Source: Nocardioides sp. URHA0020 (GTDB taxonomy: Bacteria; Actinomycetota; Actinomycetes; Propionibacteriales; Nocardioidaceae). From it: a DNA stretch of 64,000 bases. Under the pieces are notes generated by a model, which was not told where the DNA came from, ran no database searches, and saw only the letters and a list, made by a program, of their open reading frames with translations. Of the stretch, positions 17,915-27,714 are shown piece by piece. The DNA is taken from contig NZ_JIAR01000033.1 of the NCBI RefSeq assembly GCF_000620705.1, positions 1-64,000 on the forward strand, given 5' to 3'. How positions within the stretch are numbered: the stretch's first letter is position 1; the number at the start of each line of letters is the position of its first letter. The translations under genes were made by a program, and so were the position numbers.

Positions 17915-19114
17915 TCAGTACGTGGGCTGCGAGGGGTCGATCTGCTTGACCCACGCGACCACGCCACCGCCCACGTGCACGGCGTCGGCGTACCCGGCGC
18001 CCTTCACGATCGCGAGCGTCTCGGCCGAGCGCACGCCCGACTTGCAGTGCATGACGATCTGCTTGTCGCTCGGGAGCTGCTCGAGGGCGGAGCCGTTGAG
18101 GAAGTCGCCCTTGGGGATCAGCACCGAGCCCGGGATCCGGTTGATCTCGTACTCGTTCGGCTCGCGCACGTCGACCAGGAAGAAGTCGCGGGTGCCCTCC
18201 TCGCGCTCCTTGATCATGTGCTCGAGCGTGGTGACGGAGATCGTCGAGCCGGCTGCGGCGTCGGCCGCCTCGTCGGAGATCGCACCGCAGAAGGCCTCGT
18301 AGTCGATGAGGCCGGTGACGGTCGGGTGCTCACCGCAGAGCGCGCAGTTGGGGTCCTTGCGGACCTTCAGCTTGCGGTACTCCATTTCGAGGGCGTCGTA
18401 GATCATCAGCTTGCCGACCAGCGGCTCGCCGATGCCGGTCAGCAGCTTGATGGCCTCGTTGACCTGGATCGAGCCGATCGAGGCGCAGAGCACGCCGAGC
18501 ACGCCACCCTCCGCGCAGCTCGGGACCATGCCCGGCGGCGGCGGCTCGGGGTAGAGGCAGCGGTAGCACGGCGCGTCGTCGGAGAGCGACGGCGCGAAGA
18601 CCGAGGCCTGGCCGTCGAAGCGGTAGATGGAGCCCCAGACGTACGGGATCCCCAGGAAGTACGCCGCGTCGTTGACCATGTAGCGGGTCGCGAAGTTGTC
18701 GGTGCCGTCGACGATCAGGTCGTAGCCCTTGAAGACGTCCAGGACGTTGTCGTTGTCGAGACGCTGCTCGTGCAGGATCACCTCGACGTACGGGTTCGTC
18801 TCGGCGATCGACTCCTTGGCCGACACCGCCTTGGACTTCCCGATGTCGGACTGGCCGTGGATGATCTGGCGCTGCAGGTTGGACTCGTCGACCTCGTCGA
18901 ACTCCGCGATGCCGAGCGTGTGCACGCCGGCCGCGGCCAGGTAGAGCAGGGCGGGGCTGCCGAGACCGCCGGCGCCGATCACCAGCACGCGGGCGTTCTT
19001 GAGCCGCTTCTGACCCGTCATCCCCACGTCCGGGATGATCAGGTGGCGGCTGTAGCGACGCACCTCGTCGATGGTCAGCTCGGCCGCGGGCTCCACGAGC
19101 GCGGGAAAGGACAC
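17915..19114 (-). CDS. moeZ: MoeZ: adenylyltransferase-rhodanese sulfur carrier activator
   Basis: The 399-residue protein joins a ThiF/MoeB-type adenylyltransferase (about 1-285) with a C-terminal rhodanese domain (about 300-399). Visible are the nucleotide loop GAGGLGS at 47-53, the zinc cysteines CYRC and CALC, and the persulfide cysteine Cys357 in HCKSGVR. In actinobacteria MoeZ activates the C-termini of sulfur carriers such as MoaD, ThiS and CysO. MoaD is needed for molybdopterin, on which the hydroxylase in this window depends. GTG 19114 is preceded by GAGGAG at good spacing. The order next to tetR and DUF3107 matches mycobacteria. Confidence 0.95.
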   Translation of the reverse strand: MSFPALVEPAAELTIDEVRRYSRHLIIPDVGMTGQKRLKNARVLVIGAGGLGSPALLYLAAAGVHTLGIAEFDEVDESNLQRQIIHGQSDIGKSKAVSAKESIAETNPYVEVILHEQRLDNDNVLDVFKGYDLIVDGTDNFATRYMVNDAAYFLGIPYVWGSIYRFDGQASVFAPSLSDDAPCYRCLYPEPPPPGMVPSCAEGGVLGVLCASIGSIQVNEAIKLLTGIGEPLVGKLMIYDALEMEYRKLKVRKDPNCALCGEHPTVTGLIDYEAFCGAISDEAADAAAGSTISVTTLEHMIKEREEGTRDFFLVDVREPNEYEINRIPGSVLIPKGDFLNGSALEQLPSDKQIVMHCKSGVRSAETLAIVKGAGYADAVHVGGGVVAWVKQIDPSQPTY

Positions 19115-19271
19115 GGCGTACTCCTCGGGTATTGCTCTGACAAATGTCTGTCGGAATTGCTCTCGTCGGTCCGAACAACCGCGGCTCCTGCCATGTTCCC
19201 CGCCGCGGCCCCACGCGGATCGCCGCGTCCCGTCATCCGGACGGCACCGCCCCACGGGTAGTGTTCGCCGC
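19115..19271. promoter_or_regulatory. Divergent promoter region between moeZ and tetR
   Basis: About 157 bp lie between two divergent starts. The moeZ side (19125-19165) is AT-richer than its surroundings (TATTGCTCTGACAAATG), consistent with promoter sequence. I do not see a clear TetR-type palindrome here, so autoregulation by the TetR protein is only a guess. Confidence 0.4.
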
Positions 19272-19907
19272 GTGACGGCAGAGCAGTACGACGCACCCGC
19301 GAGACCTCGCGGCGCCCGGATGCCCCGGCGGGAGCGACGCGCCCAGCTGATGGAGTCCGCCCTCGAGGTGTTCGTGGCCCAGGGCTACCACGCGGCGGCG
19401 ATGGACGACATCGCCGAGCGCGCGGGGGTCTCCAAGCCGGTGCTCTACCAGCACTTCCCCGGCAAGCTCGACCTCTACCTCGCGCTGCTCGACCGGTCCT
19501 GCGACACGATCATCGACAACACCCGCCACGCGCTCGAGTCCACCCCGGACAACAAGCACCGCGTCGCGGCGACGATGGACGTCTTCTTCGAGTACGTCGC
19601 CAGCGACACCGGCGCCTTCCGCCTGGTCTTCGAGTCGGACCTGACCAACGAGCCCGCCGTGCGCGAGCACGTCGACCGGGTCACCATCGAGTGCGCGGCG
19701 ATGATCGCGCACGTCATCCACGACGACACCGGGCTGCCGGACGACGCCTCGCGGCTGCTCGCCGTCTCCCTCGTGGGAATGGCTCAGGTGAGCGCCCGGT
19801 TCTGGCTCTCGGACCCCGGCGAGATCAGCCGCAACGACGCCGCCGCCCTGGTGGCCGGACTGGCCTGGCGCGGCATCCGCGGCTACCCGCTCACCGACGA
19901 CCACTGA
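19272..19907 (+). CDS. TetR-family transcriptional regulator
   Basis: The 211-residue protein has a TetR helix-turn-helix at about residues 28-65 (ALEVFVAQGYHAAAMDDIAE, then AGVSKPVLYQHFPGK) and a C-terminal ligand domain. GTG 19272 was chosen. The N-terminal 15 residues are basic and unstructured, and the ATG at residue 17 (MPRRERRAQ) is an alternative. It matches the position of the M. tuberculosis TetR gene before DUF3107. The ligand is unknown. Confidence 0.87.
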   Translation: MTAEQYDAPARPRGARMPRRERRAQLMESALEVFVAQGYHAAAMDDIAERAGVSKPVLYQHFPGKLDLYLALLDRSCDTIIDNTRHALESTPDNKHRVAATMDVFFEYVASDTGAFRLVFESDLTNEPAVREHVDRVTIECAAMIAHVIHDDTGLPDDASRLLAVSLVGMAQVSARFWLSDPGEISRNDAAALVAGLAWRGIRGYPLTDDH

Positions 19908-19981
19908 CCCACCCCTGATCCACCTGCGGACCACCCGACCGCGGAGCACCACCCCCGAGAACCGCAATGAAGGAGGACCTC

Positions 19982-20203
19982 ATGGAGGTCAAGATCGGCG
20001 TCCAGAACGCCGCCCGTGAGTTGACCATCGACGTCGAGGAGACCGCTGAGGCCCTCGAGAAGCTCGTCGCCGACGCCGTGTCGGGCGACGGGGTGCTCAA
20101 CCTCAAGGACGCCAAGGGCCGTCGGCTGATCGTGCCGGTCGCGAAGCTCGCCTACGTCGAGCTGGGCCACAGCACCGTGGGCCAGGTCGGCTTCCGGGGC
20201 TGA
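19982..20203 (+). CDS. DUF3107 protein
   Basis: This 73-residue actinobacterial protein (MEVKIGVQNAARELTIDVEE) is the homologue of mycobacterial TB9.4. The start at ATG 19982 is favoured because AGGAGG (19971-19976) lies five bases before it. An ATG 15 bases upstream has no such site. The function is unknown. It lies between tetR and the DEAD helicase as in other actinobacteria. Confidence 0.88.
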   Translation: MEVKIGVQNAARELTIDVEETAEALEKLVADAVSGDGVLNLKDAKGRRLIVPVAKLAYVELGHSTVGQVGFRG

Positions 20204-20226
20204 CGTCCTAGGAGCATGATCACCGC

Positions 20227-20496
20227 ATGATCACCGCTCTGCTCTGGGCCGTGATCGGTGGCACCGTCATCGGCGTGCTCGGCAAGCTGGTCGCTCCCGG
20301 CCAGCGCGACGACGTACCGCTGTGGCTGACGATCCTGTGCGGCATCGGCGGCTGCCTGCTGGGCGACTTCGCCTACCGCCAGCTCTTCGACCCGGAGACG
20401 TACGGCGTCGACTGGTGGCGACACGGCTGGCAGGTCGCTGCCGCGGCCGTGCTGGTGATGCTCACCGCGACCGTCACTGGTCGCCGGCACGCCTGA
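20227..20496 (+). CDS. GlsB/YeaQ-like small membrane protein
   Basis: The 89-residue protein has three predicted transmembrane helices with the glycine patterns VIGGTVIGVLGKLVAPG and LCGIGGCLLG, typical of the GlsB/YeaQ/YmgE (transglycosylase-associated) family. The family is linked to stress responses but its biochemistry is not established. It is a single gene between DUF3107 and the ferritin-like gene and converges with the latter. Confidence 0.78.
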   Translation: MITALLWAVIGGTVIGVLGKLVAPGQRDDVPLWLTILCGIGGCLLGDFAYRQLFDPETYGVDWWRHGWQVAAAAVLVMLTATVTGRRHA

Positions 20497-20502
20497 GCCG
20501 GC

Positions 20503-21219
20503 TCAGCTGTCGAGCCCGAGCTCGGCCATCCGCTCGGCGTGCCGCTCGGTGATCCGGGCGAACATCCGGCCGAGCGCGGCGAGGTCGAGCCCGGGCCGGT
20601 CGATCCCGCCGGCGAGCAGCGCGGTCAGCGCGTCCCGGTCGGCGGCCACCCGCTGGGCCTGCGTGAGCGCCTCCCCCATCAGCCGGCGGCCCCACAGGGC
20701 GAGCCGGCCGCCGAGGCGCGGGTCGGCGGCGATGGCGGCGCGCACCCGGTCCACCACGAAGGCGGAGTGCTGCCCGGAGTCCTCGAGCGAGGCCACGATC
20801 AGGTCGCGGGTGTCGGCGTCGAGGTAGGCCGCGATCTCGCGGTAGAAGTCGTTGGCCATGCCGTCGCCGACGTAGGCCTTGATCAGGCCCTCGAACCAGT
20901 CGGCCGGGGCGGTGTGCTCGTGGAACTTGTCGATCGGCGCTCGGAAGGGCGCCATCGCCGCGAACGGGTCGGCCCCCAGCGCGCTCAGGCGCTCGCGCAG
21001 GCGCGCGACGTGACCGAGCTCGGCGGAGGCCATCGTCGCGATCGCGACCTTGTCCTCGAGCGTCGGCGCCAGCTTGGCGTCCTCGGCCAGGCGCTCGAAG
21101 GCCGAGATCTCGCCGTACGCGATCGCCGCCAGCAGGTCGACCACCGCTTCGCGGTACTGCGGGTCCTGGAAGGCCACCGGTGTTTCGTCCGGTGCGGGCG
21201 GCGGCGCGGATGGGGGCAC
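20503..21219 (-). CDS. Ferritin-like protein (MiaE-like)
   Basis: The 238-residue, mostly helical protein has the paired carboxylate/histidine pattern of a ferritin-like diiron fold (YGEISAFERL, SAELGHVARL, then DFYREIA and EDSGQHSAFV). It resembles the tRNA 2-methylthio-N6-isopentenyladenosine hydroxylase MiaE family and the conserved protein encoded beside rhlE in mycobacteria. The substrate is not established for the actinobacterial branch. GTG 21219 (VPPSAPPPAPDE) is the likely start, and transcription diverges from the helicase. Confidence 0.78.
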   Translation of the reverse strand: MPPSAPPPAPDETPVAFQDPQYREAVVDLLAAIAYGEISAFERLAEDAKLAPTLEDKVAIATMASAELGHVARLRERLSALGADPFAAMAPFRAPIDKFHEHTAPADWFEGLIKAYVGDGMANDFYREIAAYLDADTRDLIVASLEDSGQHSAFVVDRVRAAIAADPRLGGRLALWGRRLMGEALTQAQRVAADRDALTALLAGGIDRPGLDLAALGRMFARITERHAERMAELGLDS

Positions 21220-21359
21220 GTGCGCACCCTACAGATAGACTGCAGGTGACCGAGGTCGCGTCTGCAACCTCGCCGCATGTGCGCGGCAGACCATTCTGAG
21301 TCCGCCGCATCCGACGTTCAATCGGTTGACACCCGGCTGACTCACGAAAGCAGAAGACA
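21220..21359. promoter_or_regulatory. Divergent promoter region of ferritin-like and helicase genes
   Basis: The 140 bp hold the promoters of two divergent genes. ACAGATAGACT (21230-21240) and GGTTGACACC (21324-21333) are promoter-like fragments. The second could be a -35 element for the helicase. No dyad stands out. Confidence 0.35.
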
Positions 21360-22871
<1,512 letters not shown>

Positions 22872-22880
22872 TCTCGTGCG

Positions 22881-22971
22881 CCCCAGGGATCCCCGGTTCA
22901 CCGGGGATCCCCGCACTTCTCGGGCGTTGCAACACCTGAGAAGTGCAGGAAGTGCCTGAGAAGTACGCCGC
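22881..22971 (+). repeat. Family 2 dyad repeat, copy A
   Basis: This 91-bp element begins 10 bp after the helicase stop. It contains a palindrome built on GGGGATCCCC and CCGGGGATCC around GGTTCA, then a second dyad ACTTCTC...GAGAAGT, and a third GAAGTGCCTGAGAAGTAC part. It differs from copy B by one base. The gap 22872-23192 between two converging genes is almost wholly made of copies A and B and holds no gene. Confidence 0.85.
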
Positions 22972-23014
22972 CGACCGCCAGGCCGCGACGACCGCGGCGC
23001 CTTGACCTCATGGG

Positions 23015-23105
23015 CCCCAGGGATCCCCGGTTCACCGGGGATCCCCGCACTTCTCGGGCGTTGCAACACCTGAGAAGTGCAGGAAATGCCTGAGAAGTAC
23101 GCCGC
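23015..23105 (+). repeat. Family 2 dyad repeat, copy B
   Basis: This is a second copy in direct orientation, 134 bp downstream of copy A and identical to it except for one base (GAAATGCC in place of GAAGTGCC). The near-identity of two tandem copies points to recent duplication. It sits upstream of the converging L,D-transpeptidase stop (23193). The short interval after it (23106-23192) shows nothing recognisable. Confidence 0.85.
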
Positions 23106-23192
23106 GGGCGAACCCCCCACCAACAACCCCCGCCGGCCTGGCCGCCGACTCCCTGGCACCGGGCACGGCGCGCGCTCGACCAGCGGCGCAGG

Positions 23193-23948
23193 TCAGGCGG
23201 TGACGACGACCTCGGTGCCGAGCGGCGCGAACTTCCAGAGCGCGATCGCGTCGGCCTCCTTCTGTCGGATGCAGCCGTGCGAGAGCGGCGTACCGAGCTG
23301 GGCGGCGGTCTGCACCGGCTTGCCGTCGGAGACCGGGATGTCGTGGAACCCGATGGCCGCGTTGTCGCCCTGGGTGAAGCGCACGAAGAACTTCATGGTC
23401 CCGGAGTCGTCGATGCCCTGGGCCTGCTCGGAGCGCGAGTAGACCTGGAAGGTGCCGGGGTCGAGGTTGTCGTAGACGCTGCCCGAGACCAGGTAGGTGC
23501 GCTGCACCTTGCCGTCCGTGCCGACCAGCCAGACCCGCTGCCGGCCCTCGCTGAAGACGATGCGCCGCCCGGAGCCTGAGTCGGCCGGGAGCGTCACGTC
23601 GCGGGCCGGATCGGTCGCCGCCTCGGCCTCGTCCGCCGACGCCGACACAGACGCCGACGCCGACACAGATGCCGATGCCGATGCCGAACCGGACGCCGCC
23701 TGCTTCAGCGTGGTCGTCGCGGACGCCGAGGCGCTCGCCGTGGGCGGGGCCGCCCGCCCGATCGCGGCGGCGTCGTCGGCCGGGGAGTCCTGCTGGGCGG
23801 AGGCCCCGTCGCCGTTCGAGAAGGGCAGCACGCCGACGGACCCGAGCACGGCGATCGCGGTCACCGCGAGGGAGACGCCCAGGGCGACGAGTCGGCCGTA
23901 GCGCGGCCGCACGGGTACGGCGCGATGGGTCCCCCGGGGCTCGCTCAC
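23193..23948 (-). CDS. L,D-transpeptidase (YkuD domain), membrane-anchored
   Basis: The 251-residue protein has a short cytoplasmic N-terminus, one transmembrane/signal helix (about 20-42), a Ser/Ala low-complexity spacer (about 70-118, SASASVSAS repeats) and a YkuD catalytic domain. The active-site motif is SHGCIRQ with Cys226, preceded by the conserved GFHDIP histidine. Such enzymes make 3-3 crosslinks in peptidoglycan or attach proteins to it. GTG 23948 overlaps the parA stop by 4 bp, an unusual pairing. The spacer DNA is repetitive (GCCGACACAGACGCC units). Confidence 0.9.
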   Translation of the reverse strand: MSEPRGTHRAVPVRPRYGRLVALGVSLAVTAIAVLGSVGVLPFSNGDGASAQQDSPADDAAAIGRAAPPTASASASATTTLKQAASGSASASASVSASASVSASADEAEAATDPARDVTLPADSGSGRRIVFSEGRQRVWLVGTDGKVQRTYLVSGSVYDNLDPGTFQVYSRSEQAQGIDDSGTMKFFVRFTQGDNAAIGFHDIPVSDGKPVQTAAQLGTPLSHGCIRQKEADAIALWKFAPLGTEVVVTA

Positions 23949-24754
23949 GACGCGCGACCCGCCTTCTTCTTGCGAGCCTTCGGACGCTTCGAGCGAGCCA
24001 CGAGGTTCTCCGCGGCCTCCCGGTAGGCGCGGGCGCCCTTGCTGCTGCGGCTGGTCGAGAGGATCGAGCGCCCGGCAGCGGGTGCCTCGGCGAACTTGAT
24101 CGTCTTCGGGATCGGCGGCTCGATGACCTCGAGGTCGTAGGTCTCCGAGATCGTCTCGAGCACCGTCCGGGCGTGGTTGGTGCGACCGTCGTACAACGTC
24201 GGCAGCACGCCCCAGACCTCGAGCTTGCGGTTGGTGAAGCGGCGCACGTCGTGGACGGTGTCGAGCAGCTGGCCGACGCCGCGGTGCGAGAGCGTCTCGC
24301 ACTGCAGCGGGATCAGGACGCCGTCGGCGGCGGTGAGCGCCGCGACCGTCATCACCCCGAGCGACGGCGGGCAGTCGAGCAGCACCCAGTCGTAGCCGGC
24401 GCCGTCCTCCTCGAGCGTCTCGATCATGGTCTTGATGACGTGCTCGCGGCCGGTGCGGGTGAGCAGCTCGGCCTCGGCCCGCGCGAGCTCGATCGTGGCC
24501 GGCATCAGGTCGACACCGTCCTCGGTGGCGATGATGACCTCGGTGGGGTCGACGCCCTTGGTGAGCACCTGGTGCACCGACAGCTCGAGGTCCTCGGGGT
24601 CGATCCCGAGGGAGAAGGTCAGGCACGCCTGCGCGTCCAGGTCGACCAGCAGCACGGAGTGGCCCAGCTCGGCCAACGCGGCACCCACCGACGCGACGGT
24701 CGTGGTCTTGGCGACGCCGCCCTTCTGGTTGGCGATCGCGAGTGTCGTGGTCAT
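23945..24754 (-). CDS. ParA/Soj-family ATPase without ParB partner
   Basis: The 269-residue protein has the deviant Walker A KGGVAKTT at 11-18 and the DCPPSLG switch motif, and ends in a basic tail (SKRPKARKKKAGR). The M. tuberculosis homologue at this place in the genome is also an orphan ParA distinct from the chromosomal ParA at the origin. There is no parB next to it. ATG 24754 (MTTTLAIANQ) is the most likely start, with in-frame ATGs at 24763 and 24766 as alternatives. It diverges from the SDR gene. Confidence 0.9.
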   Translation of the reverse strand: MTTTLAIANQKGGVAKTTTVASVGAALAELGHSVLLVDLDAQACLTFSLGIDPEDLELSVHQVLTKGVDPTEVIIATEDGVDLMPATIELARAEAELLTRTGREHVIKTMIETLEEDGAGYDWVLLDCPPSLGVMTVAALTAADGVLIPLQCETLSHRGVGQLLDTVHDVRRFTNRKLEVWGVLPTLYDGRTNHARTVLETISETYDLEVIEPPIPKTIKFAEAPAAGRSILSTSRSSKGARAYREAAENLVARSKRPKARKKKAGRAS

Positions 24755-24815
24755 TGCGTCCATCATGCCGGACCGACCTGACGAGATCTCGCAGGCACCT
24801 GCTTGACTCGGCGAC

Positions 24816-25577
24816 ATGTCGCAGACCGCACTCGTCACCGGCCCGACCGCGGGCATCGGGAAGTCCTTCGCCCACCAGCTCGCCATCCAGGGCTACGACC
24901 TCGTCCTGGTCGCCCGCGACCGGGCCCGGCTCGAGGCCGAGGCGAGCGAGCTGACGGCGACGTACGGCGTCGCGGTGGAGGTGCTGGTCGCCGACCTGGT
25001 CGACCGGGAGCAGCTCGCCACGGTCGAGGCACGCCTCGCCGACCCGGACCGCCCGATCGACCTGCTGGTCAACAACGCGGGCTTCGGGCTGAAGAAGCGC
25101 TTCCTGGACAACCCGGTCGACGACGAGCAGGCGATGCTGGACGTGCTGGTCACCGCGGTGATGCGGCTCAGCCACGCGGCGCTCGGCCCGATGGCCGGGC
25201 GCGGGAGCGGTGGGATCATCAACGTCTCGAGCGTCGCGTCGTTCCTCCCCCGCGGCAGCTACAGCGCCGCCAAGGCGTGGGTGAACTCGTTCTCGGAGTG
25301 GGCGGCGTACGAGTACCGCGACCAGGGCGTCACCGTCACCTGCCTGTGCCCGGGCTTCACCCGGACCGAGTTCCACGAGCGCATGGACGTCTCCCGCGGC
25401 TCCGCCCCCGACTTCTTGTGGCTCGACGCCGACGAGCTGGTCGCCCAGGCGCTCAAGGACCACGCGAAGGGGAAGGCCTGGTCGATCCCGAGCGCTCAGT
25501 ACAAGGCGATCGCGACGGCCGGACGACTGGTGCCGACCTCGCTGCTCAAGCGGTTCCAGTCGCTGGGCCGTCGGTGA
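24816..25577 (+). CDS. Short-chain dehydrogenase/reductase
   Basis: The 253-residue protein has the classical SDR motifs: TGPTAGIG at 8-15, NNAG at 86-89, catalytic Ser138/139, Tyr149 and Lys153 in YSAAK. It reduces or oxidises a carbonyl/hydroxyl group with NAD(P). The substrate cannot be told. It converges with the PHP gene and the two coding regions overlap by 32 bp at their 3' ends. Confidence 0.9.
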   Translation: MSQTALVTGPTAGIGKSFAHQLAIQGYDLVLVARDRARLEAEASELTATYGVAVEVLVADLVDREQLATVEARLADPDRPIDLLVNNAGFGLKKRFLDNPVDDEQAMLDVLVTAVMRLSHAALGPMAGRGSGGIINVSSVASFLPRGSYSAAKAWVNSFSEWAAYEYRDQGVTVTCLCPGFTRTEFHERMDVSRGSAPDFLWLDADELVAQALKDHAKGKAWSIPSAQYKAIATAGRLVPTSLLKRFQSLGRR

Positions 25578-26442
25578 CCAGCGGCGTCACCCGCTCGCTG
25601 CGTACGCCGGCCTCGCGGGCCAGCTCCATCAGCCGCTCGTACTCGTCCGGGGCGGTGGTGTTGCAGCCCAGCTCGTGGTCGATCTTGCCGGTGCCGTGGT
25701 AGTCGCTCGATCCCGTGGCGACCAGCCCGACGTTGCGCGCCATCGCGCGCAGCTGGTCCCGGGCGGCCGCGTCGTGGTCCTGGTGGTCGACCTCGATCCC
25801 GGCGAGCCCGACGTCGTGCAGGTGCGCGAGCGTCGCCTCGTCGGGCCGCCCCAGGCCGCCCCTGCCCCACGGGTGCGCGATCACCGACACCCCGCCGGCC
25901 TCGGTCACCGCGCGGATCGTCACCTCCAGGGGAGCGGCGTACCTGTTGACGTACGCCGCGCGCCCGGCTCCCAAGAAGCGGTCGAAGGCCTCGGTGCGGT
26001 CCCCCACCACGCCGAGCGTCACGAGGGCGTCGGCGATGTGCGGCCGGCCGGTGGCCGCCGCCCCGTGCGAGGCGGCGCGCACGTCGTCGGCGCCGATCTC
26101 GATGCCCAGGTGGCGCAGCCGGTCCAGCATCTCGGGCACGCGCGACTCGCGACCCGCGAGCACGCGGTTGAGCTCGTCGGCCAGCGCCGGGCTGGTGGGG
26201 TCGGGCAGGTAGGCGAGCAGGTGCACGCTGCGGCCGCGCAGCCCGGTGCTGATCTCCATGCCGGGCACCAGCGTGATGCCGACGTCGACGGCGGTCGCGG
26301 CCGCCTCGGCCCAGCCGTCCGCGGTGTCGTGGTCGGTGATGGCCACGACGTCCAGCCTGGAGCGCGCGGCGGCCCGCACGAGCTCGGCGGGGGTGTCCGT
26401 TCCGTCGCTCGCACGCGAGTGCGTGTGGAGGTCGATGCGCAC
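25546..26442 (-). CDS. PHP-domain phosphoesterase (TrpH/YciV-like)
   Basis: The 298-residue protein opens with the PHP signature HTHSRASDGT and TDHDT, and has further metal ligands in PGMEIST, AHPWGR and SSDYHG. TrpH-type enzymes hydrolyse 3',5'-nucleoside bisphosphates or act as 5'-3' ribonuclease (RNase AM). The GTG start (26440-26442) places DLHTHS at residue 4. It is followed upstream by the DUF6758-like gene, an order I recall from other actinobacteria. Confidence 0.88.
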   Translation of the reverse strand: MRIDLHTHSRASDGTDTPAELVRAAARSRLDVVAITDHDTADGWAEAAATAVDVGITLVPGMEISTGLRGRSVHLLAYLPDPTSPALADELNRVLAGRESRVPEMLDRLRHLGIEIGADDVRAASHGAAATGRPHIADALVTLGVVGDRTEAFDRFLGAGRAAYVNRYAAPLEVTIRAVTEAGGVSVIAHPWGRGGLGRPDEATLAHLHDVGLAGIEVDHQDHDAAARDQLRAMARNVGLVATGSSDYHGTGKIDHELGCNTTAPDEYERLMELAREAGVRSERVTPLVTDGPATGTA

Positions 26443-26468
26443 GTCGTCAGCCTAGGGCGTGCCGGACG

Positions 26469-27104
26469 TCACCAGCCGGGCCGGTGTCCCCCGAAGGGCA
26501 GCGCGACCAGCTGCGGCCCGTCGCCGGACACGTCGCGCAGGATCCAGTCGTCGCGGAAGAGCAGCAGCGCCGACGCCGGCCGCAGCACGATCCACAGCCA
26601 CCGACCACCGGCCTCACCGGCCAGCACGGACCGGTCGAACTCCCCGTCGTCGCGGCTCGTCGAGATGTCCCACAGGTTCACCGCCTGGCTGCCGATCCGC
26701 ACTCGTGCCGACGGCGGCCGCTGGCCGATCTCGAAGCCCGGGTCGGTGTAGCGCGTCCCGGCGCAGCGCGCGCCGAGACCGGTGCCCGCCTCCTCGGCGA
26801 CCACGAGCACGTCGACGGGACCGTCCAGCTCGCTGGTGCCCGACGTGCAGGTCAGCACGGCCGTGGCGCGCCCCGGGGTCGGCACCACCGCGGCGAAGTC
26901 CGTCAGGGTCCAGCCCGGGCTCAGCGGCCAGGGCACGTACGTCGGGAAGCCGGTCGCCGTGCGCAGGTGCTCGGCGAACCCGTCGTACGACGACTCCTCG
27001 GCGCGCCACAGCGGCCTGGTCGTGCCGTGGTCGGGGCACGACCACGTGCCGTCAGGCACCTGCAACGCCGGCGCGGGACAGCGCACGCAACTCGCCGAGA
27101 GCAT
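26469..27104 (-). CDS. DUF6758-like protein with zinc-ribbon N-terminus
   Basis: The 211-residue protein begins with a possible zinc ribbon (CVRCPAP... then CPDH, residues 6-26) and continues with a soluble domain ending in LPFGGHRPGW. I believe it belongs to the actinobacterial DUF6758 family. The function is unknown. It lies 26 bp upstream of the PHP gene and may be co-transcribed with it. Confidence 0.75.
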   Translation of the reverse strand: MLSASCVRCPAPALQVPDGTWSCPDHGTTRPLWRAEESSYDGFAEHLRTATGFPTYVPWPLSPGWTLTDFAAVVPTPGRATAVLTCTSGTSELDGPVDVLVVAEEAGTGLGARCAGTRYTDPGFEIGQRPPSARVRIGSQAVNLWDISTSRDDGEFDRSVLAGEAGGRWLWIVLRPASALLLFRDDWILRDVSGDGPQLVALPFGGHRPGW

Positions 27105-27206
27105 GGGACAACGGTGCGGATCGTCGCTGCCGTCGTCAAGAGCCAGGTGGCGTCGAGGCCGGCCCGGCGGCCGTCGCGCCCCGACCGACGTGCCCGGTCA
27201 TCGGTG

Positions 27207-27713
27207 CTAGAAGCCGACGCGCCGCGGGGCGGCGTCGTTGCGGACGACCGCGCCCTTCTCCTGGGCGGTCGCCTTGAGCTCGGCCTGGAAGGTCCGCATC
27301 CGCTCCTGCAGGGTGGGGTCGCTCGCCGCGAGGATGCGGACGGCGAGCAGCCCGGCGTTGCGGGCCCCGCCGATGGCGACGGTGGCCACCGGGACGCCGG
27401 CCGGCATCTGCACGATGGAGAGCAGCGAGTCCATGCCGTCGAGGTACTTCAGCGGCACCGGGACCCCGATCACCGGCAGCGGCGTGACCGCGGCGAGCAT
27501 GCCGGGCAGGTGCGCCGCCCCACCGGCGCCGGCGATGATCACCGAGAGCCCGCGGTCGGCGGCGGAGCGGCCGTACTCGAGCATCTCCTCGGGCATCCGG
27601 TGCGCGGAGACGACGTCGGCCTCGTAGGCGACGTCGAACTCGGCGAGCGCCTCCGAGGCGAGCTTCATCACCGGCCAGTCGGAGTCCGACCCCATCACGA
27701 TGCCGACCGTCAT
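27207..27713 (-). CDS. purE: N5-carboxyaminoimidazole ribonucleotide mutase PurE
   Basis: The 168-residue protein has the PurE signature MGSDSDW at 7-13 and SAHRMP with the catalytic His38. It converts N5-CAIR to CAIR in purine synthesis. ATG 27713 lies one base after the purK stop, so the two are coupled. PurE class I works together with PurK, which is next door. Confidence 0.96.
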   Translation of the reverse strand: MTVGIVMGSDSDWPVMKLASEALAEFDVAYEADVVSAHRMPEEMLEYGRSAADRGLSVIIAGAGGAAHLPGMLAAVTPLPVIGVPVPLKYLDGMDSLLSIVQMPAGVPVATVAIGGARNAGLLAVRILAASDPTLQERMRTFQAELKATAQEKGAVVRNDAAPRRVGF

Positions 27714-27714
27714 G

